From Nitrospira sp. (GTDB taxonomy: Bacteria > Nitrospirota > Nitrospiria > Nitrospirales > UBA8639), in assembly GCA_028819435.1 (NCBI GenBank), contig JAPPLK010000089.1, forward strand, positions 62,001 through 126,000: a stretch of 64,000 nucleotides of DNA. Direction: 5' to 3'. The position numbers and the translations under genes are program-made. Positions within the stretch are counted from its first letter, which is position 1; every line of letters begins with the position of its first letter. This document shows, in pieces, positions 1-10,000 of the stretch. The notes under the pieces were generated by a model, which made no database searches, was not told the origin of the DNA, and saw only the letters and a program-made list of their open reading frames with translations.

Positions 1-852
1 CGTTATTGCACTTTTTTGACGTGTGTGCGCGAGCCGGGACCGCGCAGCAGCCCAACCCGTGAGGCGTCGCTGGGGCTCGGCCTCCCGTCGCCTCCGCCTA
101 GGGGCCGAGTCGTTGGTCTTCCGGTCGCCCGTCACCTCGTCTGGGGCCGATGGTGTCGGGCTCGTTCACGTCGCATCTGTCGATCCACGTGAACCGCACC
201 GGCGGCCGGTTCGCTGGGGCTCACCGGACCGCCTGCCTCGATTTGGGCATCGAGTCTGCGCCGCGGGCCAGGTTGGCGAGAACGACCTGGATCGTCGCCG
301 TCAACAATCGGGGATCCTTCACAGAAGTCAGAAACTCGCTGACCCCGTGGCCTAGTTTTTGGGGGAGGACTACTCGTATGGAAGCCCTCCCATCGCTCCA
401 GGGACCACGAACTACTCTTCCGACGGTTCAGCAACTTAGCAATAAGGATCCAAACGACGGACCCAAGCGAGAAGTCTTATCTGATATGGATTCGAGACCG
501 TCTTCTGATCGAAGCAGATGAGTCGCCCGTTTATTGTGCGCTGGAAGCGGATTGTGATAATGAAGTCAGGCGTGCGTGGGGACGAGACAAGGACGTGGTT
601 CACATCGGATTCTGGTACCGACTGACGATGAATCTCTTACGACACGCTGAAACGGAATTCAAAACCGTTGCCTCTGCTTCCTGATCGCTTCATTCAGTTC
701 CCAGCCTCACACTCTTAACTCTCATTCCCGTTGTAAAGTAAATTTTTCACCGAAAACGGTTGACTTTCGTTCGATCGTGATTATCTTGTCAGTCGAGTCG
801 TCCCATGACCGTTACGCGCCCTTCACCTAAACTATCGAGAGGAGGATGTCGA

Positions 853-1083
853 ATGCCAAATCCGAAGAATTTCTGGACTCAGCAACGTCAGGACGGGAAG
901 TGGGAATCGAAACGGGAAGGGGCTGACCGCCCTTCCAAGGTGACCGACACGCAAGCCGAGGCGTGGAAATACTCCAAGGAACAAGCCAAAGATGAGAGAG
1001 GCGAAGCCTACCTCAAAGGACGGGATGGACTGATCCGCGAGCGAAACACGTATGGCAAGGACCCGCGGTCAATTCCAGGATAG
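853..1083 (+). CDS. DUF2188-like small protein
   Basis: RBS gaggagg upstream of ATGCCAAATCCG; NFWTQQRQDGKWESKREGADRPSKV...TQAEAW resembles the DUF2188 pattern. Confidence 0.6.
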   Translation: MPNPKNFWTQQRQDGKWESKREGADRPSKVTDTQAEAWKYSKEQAKDERGEAYLKGRDGLIRERNTYGKDPRSIPG

Positions 1084-1223
1084 AATCGGCGGGCGGAAGA
1101 GGGCTCCTGGTTCTCCTGCCATCCCTCTTCCGCTCCCTTCTGGGCCATGCCGGGGAAGCGACTCACATATAAGGATTGACGGGAAATTAAAACCCGCGTT
1201 GTTAGTTGAGAGGAGGATTTACA

Positions 1224-1499
1224 ATGAGTCAATCGTTCGCCATTCAAAGAGGTTTTTATAGAATTGTCTCCATCTCCTACGAACAGATGGCATGTAAAGG
1301 CTTCCAGTCAGGCCAAGTGGCGATCACAGGCCTTTCGTGTATCGTTGAACATGCCCTTGATGAACACGGACCTCGGACCCAAAAACATTTGACGCTTGGC
1401 CCGATCCCGTTCGTGTATTACTGGGAGGAGGCGGTAAATGACGAAGTCCGTTGGAGACTATCGGATCGGCTCGATCAAGAACAGGGGGTACGGAATTGA
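1224..1499 (+). CDS. hypothetical protein
   Basis: ORF with gaggaggatttacaATG ribosome-binding site. Confidence 0.4.
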   Translation: MSQSFAIQRGFYRIVSISYEQMACKGFQSGQVAITGLSCIVEHALDEHGPRTQKHLTLGPIPFVYYWEEAVNDEVRWRLSDRLDQEQGVRN

Positions 1500-1668
1500 C
1501 CGCGAAGGGGTAACGCGGTAGGATACTCACCGTCGCTTGGGATCGTCTGTGTCTCCGCCAGGGTCTACCGACGATCCCGGATGACATTTTGAAAAATGCC
1601 TCTCAAGAGGAGGCTTTCGTGCGTCCTAACAAAAACCTAATGGCCGGGCAGCCAGGAAGGAGTTCGTC

Positions 1669-1854
1669 ATGGACTTTCGCCATTATGAGGAAACCTGTGC
1701 CGACTGTCAACTTGTTAATGATTTGAAAAAAGTGTTTGACGTTCTATCTGGTCTGCATCTAGGGGTCCCGCATTGGTTCTTCTATGACGACGATGCCTTC
1801 GTTGGCTGGATGCCCCAATGCCGAATTTTACAAGTTTTAAGACAACAAGCATGA
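1669..1854 (+). CDS. hypothetical small protein
   Basis: ORF preceded by aaggagttcgtcATG. Confidence 0.35.
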   Translation: MDFRHYEETCADCQLVNDLKKVFDVLSGLHLGVPHWFFYDDDAFVGWMPQCRILQVLRQQA

Positions 1855-1856
1855 GG

Positions 1857-2330
1857 CTAGCGGGGGTGGCGTTTCCGCCACTCCTCCGGCATGATAAACG
1901 CACCTACCCAAATGCCCCGTTTCTCCTCTCGCGCCTCTTCTTCTTCCGGTATGTACGCCTTGGAATGCTTGCGATATGCCACGGCATAGCCATTCACCAC
2001 CAACCATCGATTGATGGAAATTTGCTCAACCCAACACTCGCCGAGATACCGGCCATAAAACTCAACGCCATACACTTCACAGAGGACCACTTGCCCACGA
2101 ATTAATCGGGAGAGGGCTTGAGTTGCCATATCCCCGCATGAATAGACTTGTTCAAAAGAATCTAAGCACACCTGACCGGACTCCGGAGCATCAATATGAC
2201 CCAACCGGATTCGTTCGCCCTGCAACTCAAGCGTATCTCCATCAATGATACGTGGCGTCCCCTCAAAGGTTTGAGCACCGCCCACGCTATTGGTTAACAG
2301 CACCGCCCACAACGCTATGAGATAAAGCAT
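1857..2330 (-). CDS. thermonuclease (SNase)-family secreted nuclease
   Basis: Signal peptide then RIIDGDTLELQGERIRLGHIDAPESGQ and YGRYLGECWV, typical SNase motifs. Confidence 0.88.
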   Translation of the reverse strand: MLYLIALWAVLLTNSVGGAQTFEGTPRIIDGDTLELQGERIRLGHIDAPESGQVCLDSFEQVYSCGDMATQALSRLIRGQVVLCEVYGVEFYGRYLGECWVEQISINRWLVVNGYAVAYRKHSKAYIPEEEEAREEKRGIWVGAFIMPEEWRKRHPR

Positions 2331-2411
2331 TTTTTCTCTCTCTTTTTAGGAGATTACGATGGTAACTTTTACTCAAACCGCTCTGTCGCCCCGTAAAACG
2401 CCTCGGCACAG

Positions 2412-3626
2412 TTACCGCTTCGCTCCAAATGCGCCAGTAAGATCCGGGTGCTCCAAGATTCCCAACGCCCCGTCATGCTGCTCACCCACAAACTTCCCCG
2501 ACACATAGCCCGGATCATCGCTAGGTGTACTACGGAAATAGTTCCCGGAGAGCGACACGCTATAGCCTAAATCTCCATCGCCCCATTGGGATTGGTCATC
2601 ATAAAAAGCCAGATTCGTGAAGTCTGCCGTCCCAGTGAGGGTGCCGAGATTCACGGCCAAGGCGGTGTCACCAGACACGGTCGCTTGGTCTGGTGTCCAG
2701 CCCACCACCTTCCCGTCCCACGTGACCGTTCCGCGAAGCCCCGATTCAGCAAAGGTTCTTGTTGTCACCGCCCCATCGATCCACGGGACCGCCATACCAT
2801 TGATCCAATCAGTCCCAAAGGCGCAGTCACAATTCGAGAGTTCGCCCTGAAAGACCGCTACCTCACTCGCCCATGGGCCCAAGTGATCAGGATCAATGTC
2901 TTTCGTTAAAATGCCCGAGGGCAACCGCGTGTACGCCGCCATGAGTCCCACCCCATCAACCTTAGGCACCGAGTATATAGTCACGGCAGGGAGACCGTGC
3001 GCAGCCATGATACTGTCGGGATAAGTCGCCGGATTCACATGACCCAGGCCCAGCGTATGGAGGATTTCGTGGAGTAATAGGCCATACAATTGCTCCGCAC
3101 TCCAGTCTGGACTCAACGATGCATTTACCTCCACCTGCGCCCGATTGTCGGCACTCGTGTACGATCGACCAAGCGTAGAACCCAAGTGCGCGGTATCAGG
3201 AAACGTCGCCGTGCCGATCCAGATTTCACCGACGGGGACGTCGACTGTAGGCGAGAGGGCTTGGATGTCCGTGCCAAGGACCAAATGCTGCTCGTAGGGG
3301 AGCCACGCATTGATGCCATCGATTACTTGGCGGACGATGGGCTTGAAGCGTAGCGGGGCATCGGTCACGATCCTAACCGTGGGTTGTTCACGGTACAACC
3401 ATAACTCGCCTATTGTTTCATGAAGATATGAGGCAACCATGTGGCTCGATGGCACGGATTTATTCAATTGGGAGAGGGGTACGGATGACACGGGAAACGA
3501 AACCGGCGGGTCTGGTTCGTTCACCATTGGAGGCACATTCCTAGGGCCTCCACTTCCACCACCCCCACAGGCCGAGAGAAAAATCAGCGCACTGACGGCC
3601 AACATCGAAAAGGAAAAGGGCTTCAT
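2412..3626 (-). CDS. lipoprotein: zinc metalloprotease (matrixin-like) fused to TbpB-like C-terminal domain
   Basis: Lipobox LSAC followed by GGGGSGG; HEILHTLGLGH zinc motif; C-terminus GKFVGEQHDGALGILEHPDLTGAFGAKR; RBS gaggtgtcccATG. Confidence 0.72.
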   Translation of the reverse strand: MKPFSFSMLAVSALIFLSACGGGGSGGPRNVPPMVNEPDPPVSFPVSSVPLSQLNKSVPSSHMVASYLHETIGELWLYREQPTVRIVTDAPLRFKPIVRQVIDGINAWLPYEQHLVLGTDIQALSPTVDVPVGEIWIGTATFPDTAHLGSTLGRSYTSADNRAQVEVNASLSPDWSAEQLYGLLLHEILHTLGLGHVNPATYPDSIMAAHGLPAVTIYSVPKVDGVGLMAAYTRLPSGILTKDIDPDHLGPWASEVAVFQGELSNCDCAFGTDWINGMAVPWIDGAVTTRTFAESGLRGTVTWDGKVVGWTPDQATVSGDTALAVNLGTLTGTADFTNLAFYDDQSQWGDGDLGYSVSLSGNYFRSTPSDDPGYVSGKFVGEQHDGALGILEHPDLTGAFGAKR

Positions 3627-3705
3627 GGGACACCTCATGAAGTTAAAGGAATGATTACGTAGGCTGGTGAGTATGGACATTGCGCTCAAGCGCCAAGTGC
3701 CCCTC

Positions 3706-3993
3706 TCACCCCCCGTCAACTGCCAGCCTGAATTGCTGTTGCGCCTTTTGGAGGCCCGCCGCAATCCCCAACCGGGATTCTTCCGTATCCCATACACCAA
3801 GTTCTGCTGCCACAAACGCGGTACCGCGATCGGCATAGGCCTTGGCCTGATCCTTCAATATGCGTGGGGCTTCTTCGGGATTTGACGCCCCGCGCAGGAG
3901 TTGTTCAAGCCGATACTCCCCCAAATGCACATAGACAAAGAGAAAGCCCATGTATTCATAGGGAGTAGTGGGAAGATTGGCCTTTTCAATCAT
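3706..3993 (-). CDS. hypothetical protein, translationally coupled (ATGA) to upstream gene
   Basis: Start overlaps the stop of the 3990-4892 gene. Confidence 0.5.
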   Translation of the reverse strand: MIEKANLPTTPYEYMGFLFVYVHLGEYRLEQLLRGASNPEEAPRILKDQAKAYADRGTAFVAAELGVWDTEESRLGIAAGLQKAQQQFRLAVDGG

Positions 3994-4892
3994 CGCGTGG
4001 CACCAAACGCGCCGACAAGGTTGCTCCGTTCAAACACCCCACCAGCTTCTTCATGGGTGTCACCGTAGAAGGTGCCGTCAATACTATTCGCGCCGCTCCC
4101 TTGGCTGAATCGACCATTGGTCACCGCCAGATCATTCCAGGACAGATCGCCATAGGTGCGTGAGCCACGGAGATTGCTGAACAGCGCATCCAAGGTGTTC
4201 TCGCCGAAGTCATAGGTGAGCGCGGCCTTCCCCTGGACCGCCTGATCGGGGGCCGTGCGATCCAGCGCCACAACGAGGCCCGTCCATTCCGCCGATCCTG
4301 TGACGGGATTAGAACCACTGGCATTGCCGGCCGAATACGCAATGAGAGCTTCCAAGCCCTCGATGCTCCCGTACATCGCGCGTCCCCGCCAGCGACCGCG
4401 TTCGACACCAAAGAAGCTGTTGCTGAGCCATCCCCCGTAGACCCGGTAATCCAGCGACCAGTCTTCGTCTTCGTCAAGCGCACGATACGAGGTGCGCCCA
4501 CTGACTTCGCCGGTGTGAATGCCATACTGCGGTGCCCCGATCCGAATGGTGGCGTCCGGGGCAATGACGCTTAACTCTGCGACGCTATAGTACGGCTCCG
4601 ACCACGACGGTTCAGGGGAGCAATAGGTGCCTTGGCAGTTCGCCGTCACACGCTCATTGGGGAACACCCGACTTCTCGGCGTCGATTGCAGATCGGACAT
4701 GATGAGCGTATTCGCGGCCTGCCCAATTTCGGCAATCGCACTCCGTACTTCGGTTGGCGTCAGACGACTCTCGCCGTTACCAGACGGCACCCCGTTCATG
4801 GGGGGCATACCACCACCGCCTCCGCCGCCACAGGCGGTCAGTAGGAACAGCACGCAACTCAACATGAAACTGAAACGAATGAATGAGAACAT
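3990..4892 (-). CDS. TbpB-like (transferrin-binding protein-like) lipoprotein
   Basis: Lipobox LTAC followed by GGGGGGG; C-terminus IDGTFYGDTHEEAGGVFERSNLVGAFGATR; RBS aggaggtgtcccATG. Confidence 0.72.
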   Translation of the reverse strand: MFSFIRFSFMLSCVLFLLTACGGGGGGGMPPMNGVPSGNGESRLTPTEVRSAIAEIGQAANTLIMSDLQSTPRSRVFPNERVTANCQGTYCSPEPSWSEPYYSVAELSVIAPDATIRIGAPQYGIHTGEVSGRTSYRALDEDEDWSLDYRVYGGWLSNSFFGVERGRWRGRAMYGSIEGLEALIAYSAGNASGSNPVTGSAEWTGLVVALDRTAPDQAVQGKAALTYDFGENTLDALFSNLRGSRTYGDLSWNDLAVTNGRFSQGSGANSIDGTFYGDTHEEAGGVFERSNLVGAFGATR

Positions 4893-5252
4893 GGGACACC
4901 TCCTGGCGTAAGGGTTGTGGGGTCCCGGACAAGGCCGGGCCGGCCCGTACCAAGAGGCGAGAGACTCCCTGCGTATTTACTGTTGGTGGTCCCTCAGCGA
5001 GTCCGGAGATCAACCCGGTCCCCCTGAGTCAGTTCTTGTATTTCGCAGGCGACCCGACAACGGGCAGCCTCTTGGTACGGAAAGGAAAACGGTAACAGAG
5101 AGAACGGAGAGGATCAAGTCATCTGAAAATTGAACTCTTTGGCGAATCGTCCTACGCTGTCGATAAAAACATAACTGGCATAAATTGGCGCTGTACGGCA
5201 CGAACAGCACACCGCCTTTAGCCATCAATTTTTTAATCAGGAGGACAACCCG

Positions 5253-5462
5253 ATGAAAAATAGACAGCTTATTGATTTAGGGCCTATTCCTGGCGGTGAC
5301 ATGGGTGTGGAGGTTGCCGTGACTATCACCCGATCCAAAATGTCACCATGGATGAAAAGATTTTTGGGAGAGCTTGTCATTAGAGAGGGGTTGAGTCGGG
5401 TATTCGATTTTGTCTTTGGATTTTGCGAAAGAACCCCCATCAAAAAAATAACGCTGACCTAA
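5253..5462 (+). CDS. hypothetical small protein
   Basis: ORF with aggaggacaacccgATG. Confidence 0.35.
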   Translation: MKNRQLIDLGPIPGGDMGVEVAVTITRSKMSPWMKRFLGELVIREGLSRVFDFVFGFCERTPIKKITLT

Positions 5463-5648
5463 GATTATAAATCGGTACGAAAGGCGTGTCGGCGGTTGAA
5501 TCAAGGTGGACAAGATGTGGGACACAGATCTCACTTACTCACGCCCCCCATCATGACTGGCCATTGGTCGTGTGGTCCCAAACCCGTCTTGTCCCCCTCT
5601 CCCCATCCCTGACGGACCACACTTGTCACGATGTCGCGCCGTGTCCGT

Positions 5649-5710
5649 CCCTGAACAGGAGCGGGGAGGAAGATCGTAGACGGATTAGCTATGGAGGGAT
5701 ACGACTTTGG
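5649..5710. repeat. left copy of 62-bp direct repeat (candidate att site / integrase 3' end)
   Basis: ccctgaacaggagcggggaggaagatcgtagacggattagctatggagggatacgactttgg; 60/62 identical to 18735-18796. Confidence 0.8.
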
Positions 5711-6104
5711 ACGGGGGCTGTTGGGTGATGTACTCGCCCCATCGTTCCATCAACACGCGGCGTTTGAACAGGTCTGATCGCTGATAAGAGGCCTCGACAC
5801 CCTTCACCGTATGCGCTAAACACGCCTCGGCAATTTCCCGTGAAATATTTTCGTCCGCACACCATGAACGGAACGCCGCCCGCATTCCGTGAGGAGTGCC
5901 CTGTATGTCATTTTCTCTTGACAGCTTGCTCAGCGTCGCATCGCTGATGGAGCCACTCCCCGATGCCGGAAAGATCAACCCGGCTGGCATGTCAGCACTC
6001 TTTCTGTGGGTGGCTGCGACTACCCAAACGGCGACGGTGGTGATTTCAACGACTGTATAATCTTTGCCGGCCAGGGCTGCTAATGGCGGTTGCGTCGTCG
6101 TCAT
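5685..6104 (-). pseudogene. truncated tyrosine integrase (C-terminal catalytic fragment)
   Basis: HGMRAAFRSWCADENISREIAEACLAH...EASYQRSDLFKRR...SKVVSLHS parallels the C-terminus of the 18771-19976 integrase; N-terminal half absent. Confidence 0.8.
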
Positions 6105-6298
6105 TCCCTTGGGTGTCTTGGTTGATTTGGGGTGATTTCACTCAAGGGAAATCCGCAAAACACCCCGTCGGCAAGGCCTTGGTCCGAGACTGGGCCCTTT
6201 TCTTTTGGGGGCGGTGGCCTTGGCTGGTCTGCTTGAGCTTGAATAACCGCTCTGAAGCAGAAGTTGATTCTATAGGGAAACTCTTATAGGATGGTCCC

Positions 6299-6802
6299 AT
6301 GAACCAATATTCGGAACAAACGCAGCACATTATTTGGAATGGGCTATTAGATGTGTCTCGCTATGTCCGATATATTGATAAGCTCTGCACCAAATACCAA
6401 TGGTGGCGAAACTTCGTCTATGTTTTGTTTGGGGTGTCAGGTTCGAGTTCACTGCTCACGCTCTTAAATGTGCTTCCTGGGTTTTTTCAATCCATTACCA
6501 GTGCCGCTATTGCCCTTGCTCTAATTTGGTCTCTCACACTCAAACCAGGAGAGAAGGCAGAACGGTTGGCCACCATTAAACTTGATTTGGACCTGCTTGA
6601 AAGTGAATATCGAACACTATGGGAACGTGTTTATCGGAAAACCATCAACGACCAGGATGCTATACAAGAACACGACCGCCTTACCAAAAACGTCACTAAG
6701 ATTATGAGTCATTTGAATGTTAAAACGGATGACCAGCTTAATGAAGAATGCGCCGAAGAAACCTATTTAGTTGAAGCGCAGCGTTATCCTTCGGTAGCCT
6801 AA
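6299..6802 (+). CDS. membrane protein, two central TM helices and helical C-terminus (SLATT-like topology)
   Basis: Two hydrophobic segments (FVYVLFGVSGSSSLLTLLNVL and SITSAAIALALIWSLTL) then an amphipathic region; family unassigned. Confidence 0.6.
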   Translation: MNQYSEQTQHIIWNGLLDVSRYVRYIDKLCTKYQWWRNFVYVLFGVSGSSSLLTLLNVLPGFFQSITSAAIALALIWSLTLKPGEKAERLATIKLDLDLLESEYRTLWERVYRKTINDQDAIQEHDRLTKNVTKIMSHLNVKTDDQLNEECAEETYLVEAQRYPSVA

Positions 6803-6803
6803 G

Positions 6804-7013
6804 ATGTCTGCTCGTCATAAAGATGGTGTTCCCCCACGTCCATCGAAACCTGGCCCCCCACCCCCACCCAAAACCCGATCCGTAAGCGAAGCAGTCGGAA
6901 AAAGAATAAGCGGGAGTGCGTTAACCCAGAGCCCGAAAGGCAAGGAGAAGAAAAGCGGAAGTAAGTCTACTTCGTCACCACGTCCGAGTTCCAAGCCTGA
7001 AAAAAAGAAATGA
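6804..7013 (+). CDS. small Pro/Lys/Ser-rich basic protein
   Basis: Starts 1 nt after the preceding stop; PPRPSKPGPPPPPKTR and a K-rich C-terminus. Confidence 0.5.
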   Translation: MSARHKDGVPPRPSKPGPPPPPKTRSVSEAVGKRISGSALTQSPKGKEKKSGSKSTSSPRPSSKPEKKK

Positions 7014-7191
7014 ATTTGAAGCGTGGGGTCAGGTGTTGGTTTGCAATATTCATGAAAATCTAACTGGTTGTAACGCAATGCGTTTTTAGCGCTTCCTTGC
7101 CTTGAGTTGGGAACGATCACGTACTATATAGAAGACTTCCTCGGGCTCCCGGTGCCTCCGCCTCCGTGGGGAGAGTAGGACCGTAGGACTC

Positions 7192-7803
7192 ATGGATCAC
7201 ATCGAGACCATCTTAGGCATCCTGATCGGCTTCGGGCTGAGCGTGGCCTGTGGGTTCCGGCTCCTCATCCCTCTGTTGTCCTTGAGCATTGCCGACCAAA
7301 CAGGCTATCTCGAACTGGCTGAGGGGTTCACGTGGCTGGGCGACTGGCCGGCCCTCATTGGCCTGAGCATCGCCACGACGTGTGAAGTGATCACGTCGAA
7401 AGTTCCCGTTGCCGCGGAGATCCTTGATTACGTTGAAGCGCCGTTCGTGGTCGGCGCGGGCATTATGCTTGAGCTGTCAATGATTACAGACCTCCCCCCG
7501 TTCCTGGAATGGGGTTTGGCTGTCATTGCGGGCGGTTCCGCAGGGCTGGTCCATGCTGGGGATGCGTTCCTCAGACCCTTCGTGGGAGGGTTCACGGCAG
7601 GATTCGGGGAGCCCGTGTTCTCGGCCGGCGAAGATGTTGGCTCGGGAATCTTCTCTATCCTCGCCGTTACCTTACCTATGCTCCCAACAGAATATCTGGT
7701 GTTTGTCGCGATCGTGTTTCTCGTCCCCGTCCTCTGTGGAGCCGTCCTCTTCGTGTTCTTAATCAAGAAATTGATCGGGAAGCGCCGCCAGGTGCCCGCT
7801 TAG
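7192..7803 (+). CDS. DUF4126-like membrane protein
   Basis: GFGLSVACGFRLLIPLL...DWPALIGLSIATTCEVITSKVPVAAEILDYVEAPF. Confidence 0.75.
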   Translation: MDHIETILGILIGFGLSVACGFRLLIPLLSLSIADQTGYLELAEGFTWLGDWPALIGLSIATTCEVITSKVPVAAEILDYVEAPFVVGAGIMLELSMITDLPPFLEWGLAVIAGGSAGLVHAGDAFLRPFVGGFTAGFGEPVFSAGEDVGSGIFSILAVTLPMLPTEYLVFVAIVFLVPVLCGAVLFVFLIKKLIGKRRQVPA

Positions 7804-7922
7804 CCCTCGCATTCCTTATGAACTTCCGGGCACCGGCGTGGACTCTCTCACCCCCGGTGTGGATTGACAATGAAGGGAAGGTCAATTCAAATCCCGCCTT
7901 TGGACAGCATGTAATGGTTGTG

Positions 7923-8570
7923 ATGAAACGATTCCTGATCTGGCTGGTCATTTGTCTCATGCCAGTCACGTGTTGGGCTCATAGTGGCGGGACTAATGCG
8001 GAGGGCTGCCACCACAACCGAAAGACAGGAGAGTACCATTGTCATAACAAGAAAAAGCACTTGGCTCCACCACAAGGCAGTCCGTCCAGCACGTATGATC
8101 GCAAGGAGTTTGGACGGTGGATCGATGCAGATGGAGATTGTCAAGACACCCGGCAGGAAGTGTTGATCGAGGAAAGCCGAATCCCTGTCACGTTCAAAAC
8201 AGCGAGACAATGTCGGGTCATTGCGGGGGAGTGGCATGACCCCTATACCGGACGGGTGTTCACCAATCCATCACTGCTCGACGTGGATCACGTCGTCCCA
8301 CTTAAAGAAGCCTTTGACTCGGGGGCTAAGGCATGGAGCAGACAAAAGAAAATTCAATTTGCCAATGATCTAGACAATCAGGACCACTTGATTGCGGTCT
8401 ATCGAAGTGCCAACCGCAGTAAGGGGGCCAGAGACCCCGCCCGTTGGCTCCCTCCCAATCAAGCCTATCATCGCGAGTATGTCACGATCTGGCTTGAGAT
8501 CAAGAAGGCGTGGCGGTTATCACTTGATTCCGAAGAAGCCAGCGTCATTCAAAGGATACTGAAGGAATAA
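7923..8570 (+). CDS. secreted HNH endonuclease (GmrSD C-terminal/DUF1524-like) with N-terminal YHCH motif
   Basis: Signal peptide MKRFLIWLVICLMPVTCWA; GCHHNRKTGEYHCHN; DVDHVVPLKEAFDSGA...LIAVYRSANRSKGARDPARWLPP. Confidence 0.82.
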   Translation: MKRFLIWLVICLMPVTCWAHSGGTNAEGCHHNRKTGEYHCHNKKKHLAPPQGSPSSTYDRKEFGRWIDADGDCQDTRQEVLIEESRIPVTFKTARQCRVIAGEWHDPYTGRVFTNPSLLDVDHVVPLKEAFDSGAKAWSRQKKIQFANDLDNQDHLIAVYRSANRSKGARDPARWLPPNQAYHREYVTIWLEIKKAWRLSLDSEEASVIQRILKE

Positions 8571-8911
8571 AGGGAATGGGTGGGCGGTCCGGAGTTTGGC
8601 GTCTCTCGTACAAGGCGATTCAGGGTAGGACGAGATGGGTGGTCACAGGGGAAAAGACGGGGGCCTCAACCGTAACATATATCGTAACACAAGCGAAACA
8701 ACTGGACATCACGAATCGTCCAAACGACCCGTAACTACTGTAGTTTCTCAGATAAGACTTTCTCAGTCTGTTTTCTGTGGTAGGAGTAGAATCCAAGCCA
8801 TGGGAGCCTCAAACGGACGAAGCCCGGCTTCGGTTTGCGAACGGAGTGGAAAAGGCCAAGCAACAATTTCTCCTCTTCTTGCGTGAGCTTGAATGACATG
8901 GCCTACATTAA

Positions 8912-8983
8912 GATGATGCGTTTATTGAGGCATGTCACGCGCGTCTCCAACAAGGATGCTTGGATCAACATTGGGTTCTCTAG
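8912..8983 (+). pseudogene. IS3-family transposase (integrase core) remnant
   Basis: Translates to DDAFIEACHARLQQGCLDQHWVL*, resembling the OrfB D(N)AFIESFNGRLRDECL region. Confidence 0.55.
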
Positions 8984-9058
8984 CTCGTAAGCTTCCCCAT
9001 TTAAGAGACATATGATAAGTGGAGTTTTCTGGCAAGAACACCCCGTAAGGAGACGACC

Positions 9059-9244
9059 ATGAGACGAAGCCGATTCACCGAGACGCCAATCGTCGCAATG
9101 TTGCAAGAGGCTGAGGAGGGAAAGAAGTCGCGAGAGATTTGCCGCCAGCGCGGCATTGAGGACCGCCCCCATAGCAGCTTGAAAAAAAGCATACCTCCTG
9201 CCCGGTTCAGACGACAGGGAGAAAAAACCAGACACTCTACTTGA
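9059..9244 (+). pseudogene. IS3-family transposase OrfA N-terminal remnant
   Basis: MRRSRFTETPIVAMLQEAEEGKKSREICRQRGI matches the typical OrfA N-terminus, then degenerates. Confidence 0.8.
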
Positions 9245-9349
9245 GAATTGTCTCATTGACAGGGAAAGCTCACAAACGCTCTAAGAGGAAAGTCCGCTGG
9301 TTTTTCACGATCTATTTAGGTTACGATTCCCTTTAATTACGAAAAGAAA

Positions 9350-10000
9350 ATGCCACAGACTCTTACGATACCTCTCCTCAAAACCGAAGCTTCGGTCTTT
9401 GCTAAGACCGAGTCATCTCACCACGAACCTGCGCTTTACGGAATTACAGACGGCAAAGCCGTCGGAACGTACCTTGAACGGAAATTTCAAAACTATTTGC
9501 ACGCTAAATTTACTTACATCGAAGGTTCTTCTGCCAAGGGAATAGATTTTCCAGAACTCGAAGTCGACATGAAGGTTACGAGTATTCGGCAGCCTCAATC
9601 ATCGTGCCCTTTCAAATCCGCTCGACAGAAAATTTACGGACTCGGGTACAATCTTCTGGTATTTGTCTACGAGAAGACCGACGACGAGGCTAAACGGACG
9701 AGTCGTCTCAATATCATGCACACGATTTTTGTAGATCGTTCACGTACCGGTGATTTTCAGACCACTTCGGGATTGCGTCAGATTATCGAAAACGAAGGCA
9801 ATATTGACGATGTATTGGCATTTTTTTCGGAACGGATGCTTCCCATTGACGACATTCAAGCACAACCACTAGCGGAAGAAGTGCTCCGGAACCCACCGGA
9901 AATGGGCTACCTTACGATCTCCAACGCCTTGCAGTGGCGGCTGCAATATAGCCGCGTTATCCAGCAGGCAGGAACCGTGAATGGCGTTGAAAATTTATGA
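9350..10000 (+). CDS. putative type II restriction endonuclease (PD-(D/E)XK)
   Basis: KGIDFPELEVDMKVTS fits a D-x-K nuclease core; overlaps the adjacent methyltransferase start (ATGA). Confidence 0.65.
   Translation: MPQTLTIPLLKTEASVFAKTESSHHEPALYGITDGKAVGTYLERKFQNYLHAKFTYIEGSSAKGIDFPELEVDMKVTSIRQPQSSCPFKSARQKIYGLGYNLLVFVYEKTDDEAKRTSRLNIMHTIFVDRSRTGDFQTTSGLRQIIENEGNIDDVLAFFSERMLPIDDIQAQPLAEEVLRNPPEMGYLTISNALQWRLQYSRVIQQAGTVNGVENL

Noticed and set aside
23-521. Overlapping ORFs in the first 520 bp
   Set aside because: Mutually overlapping, Arg-rich, no RBS or recognisable domain; composition typical of noncoding GC-rich DNA.
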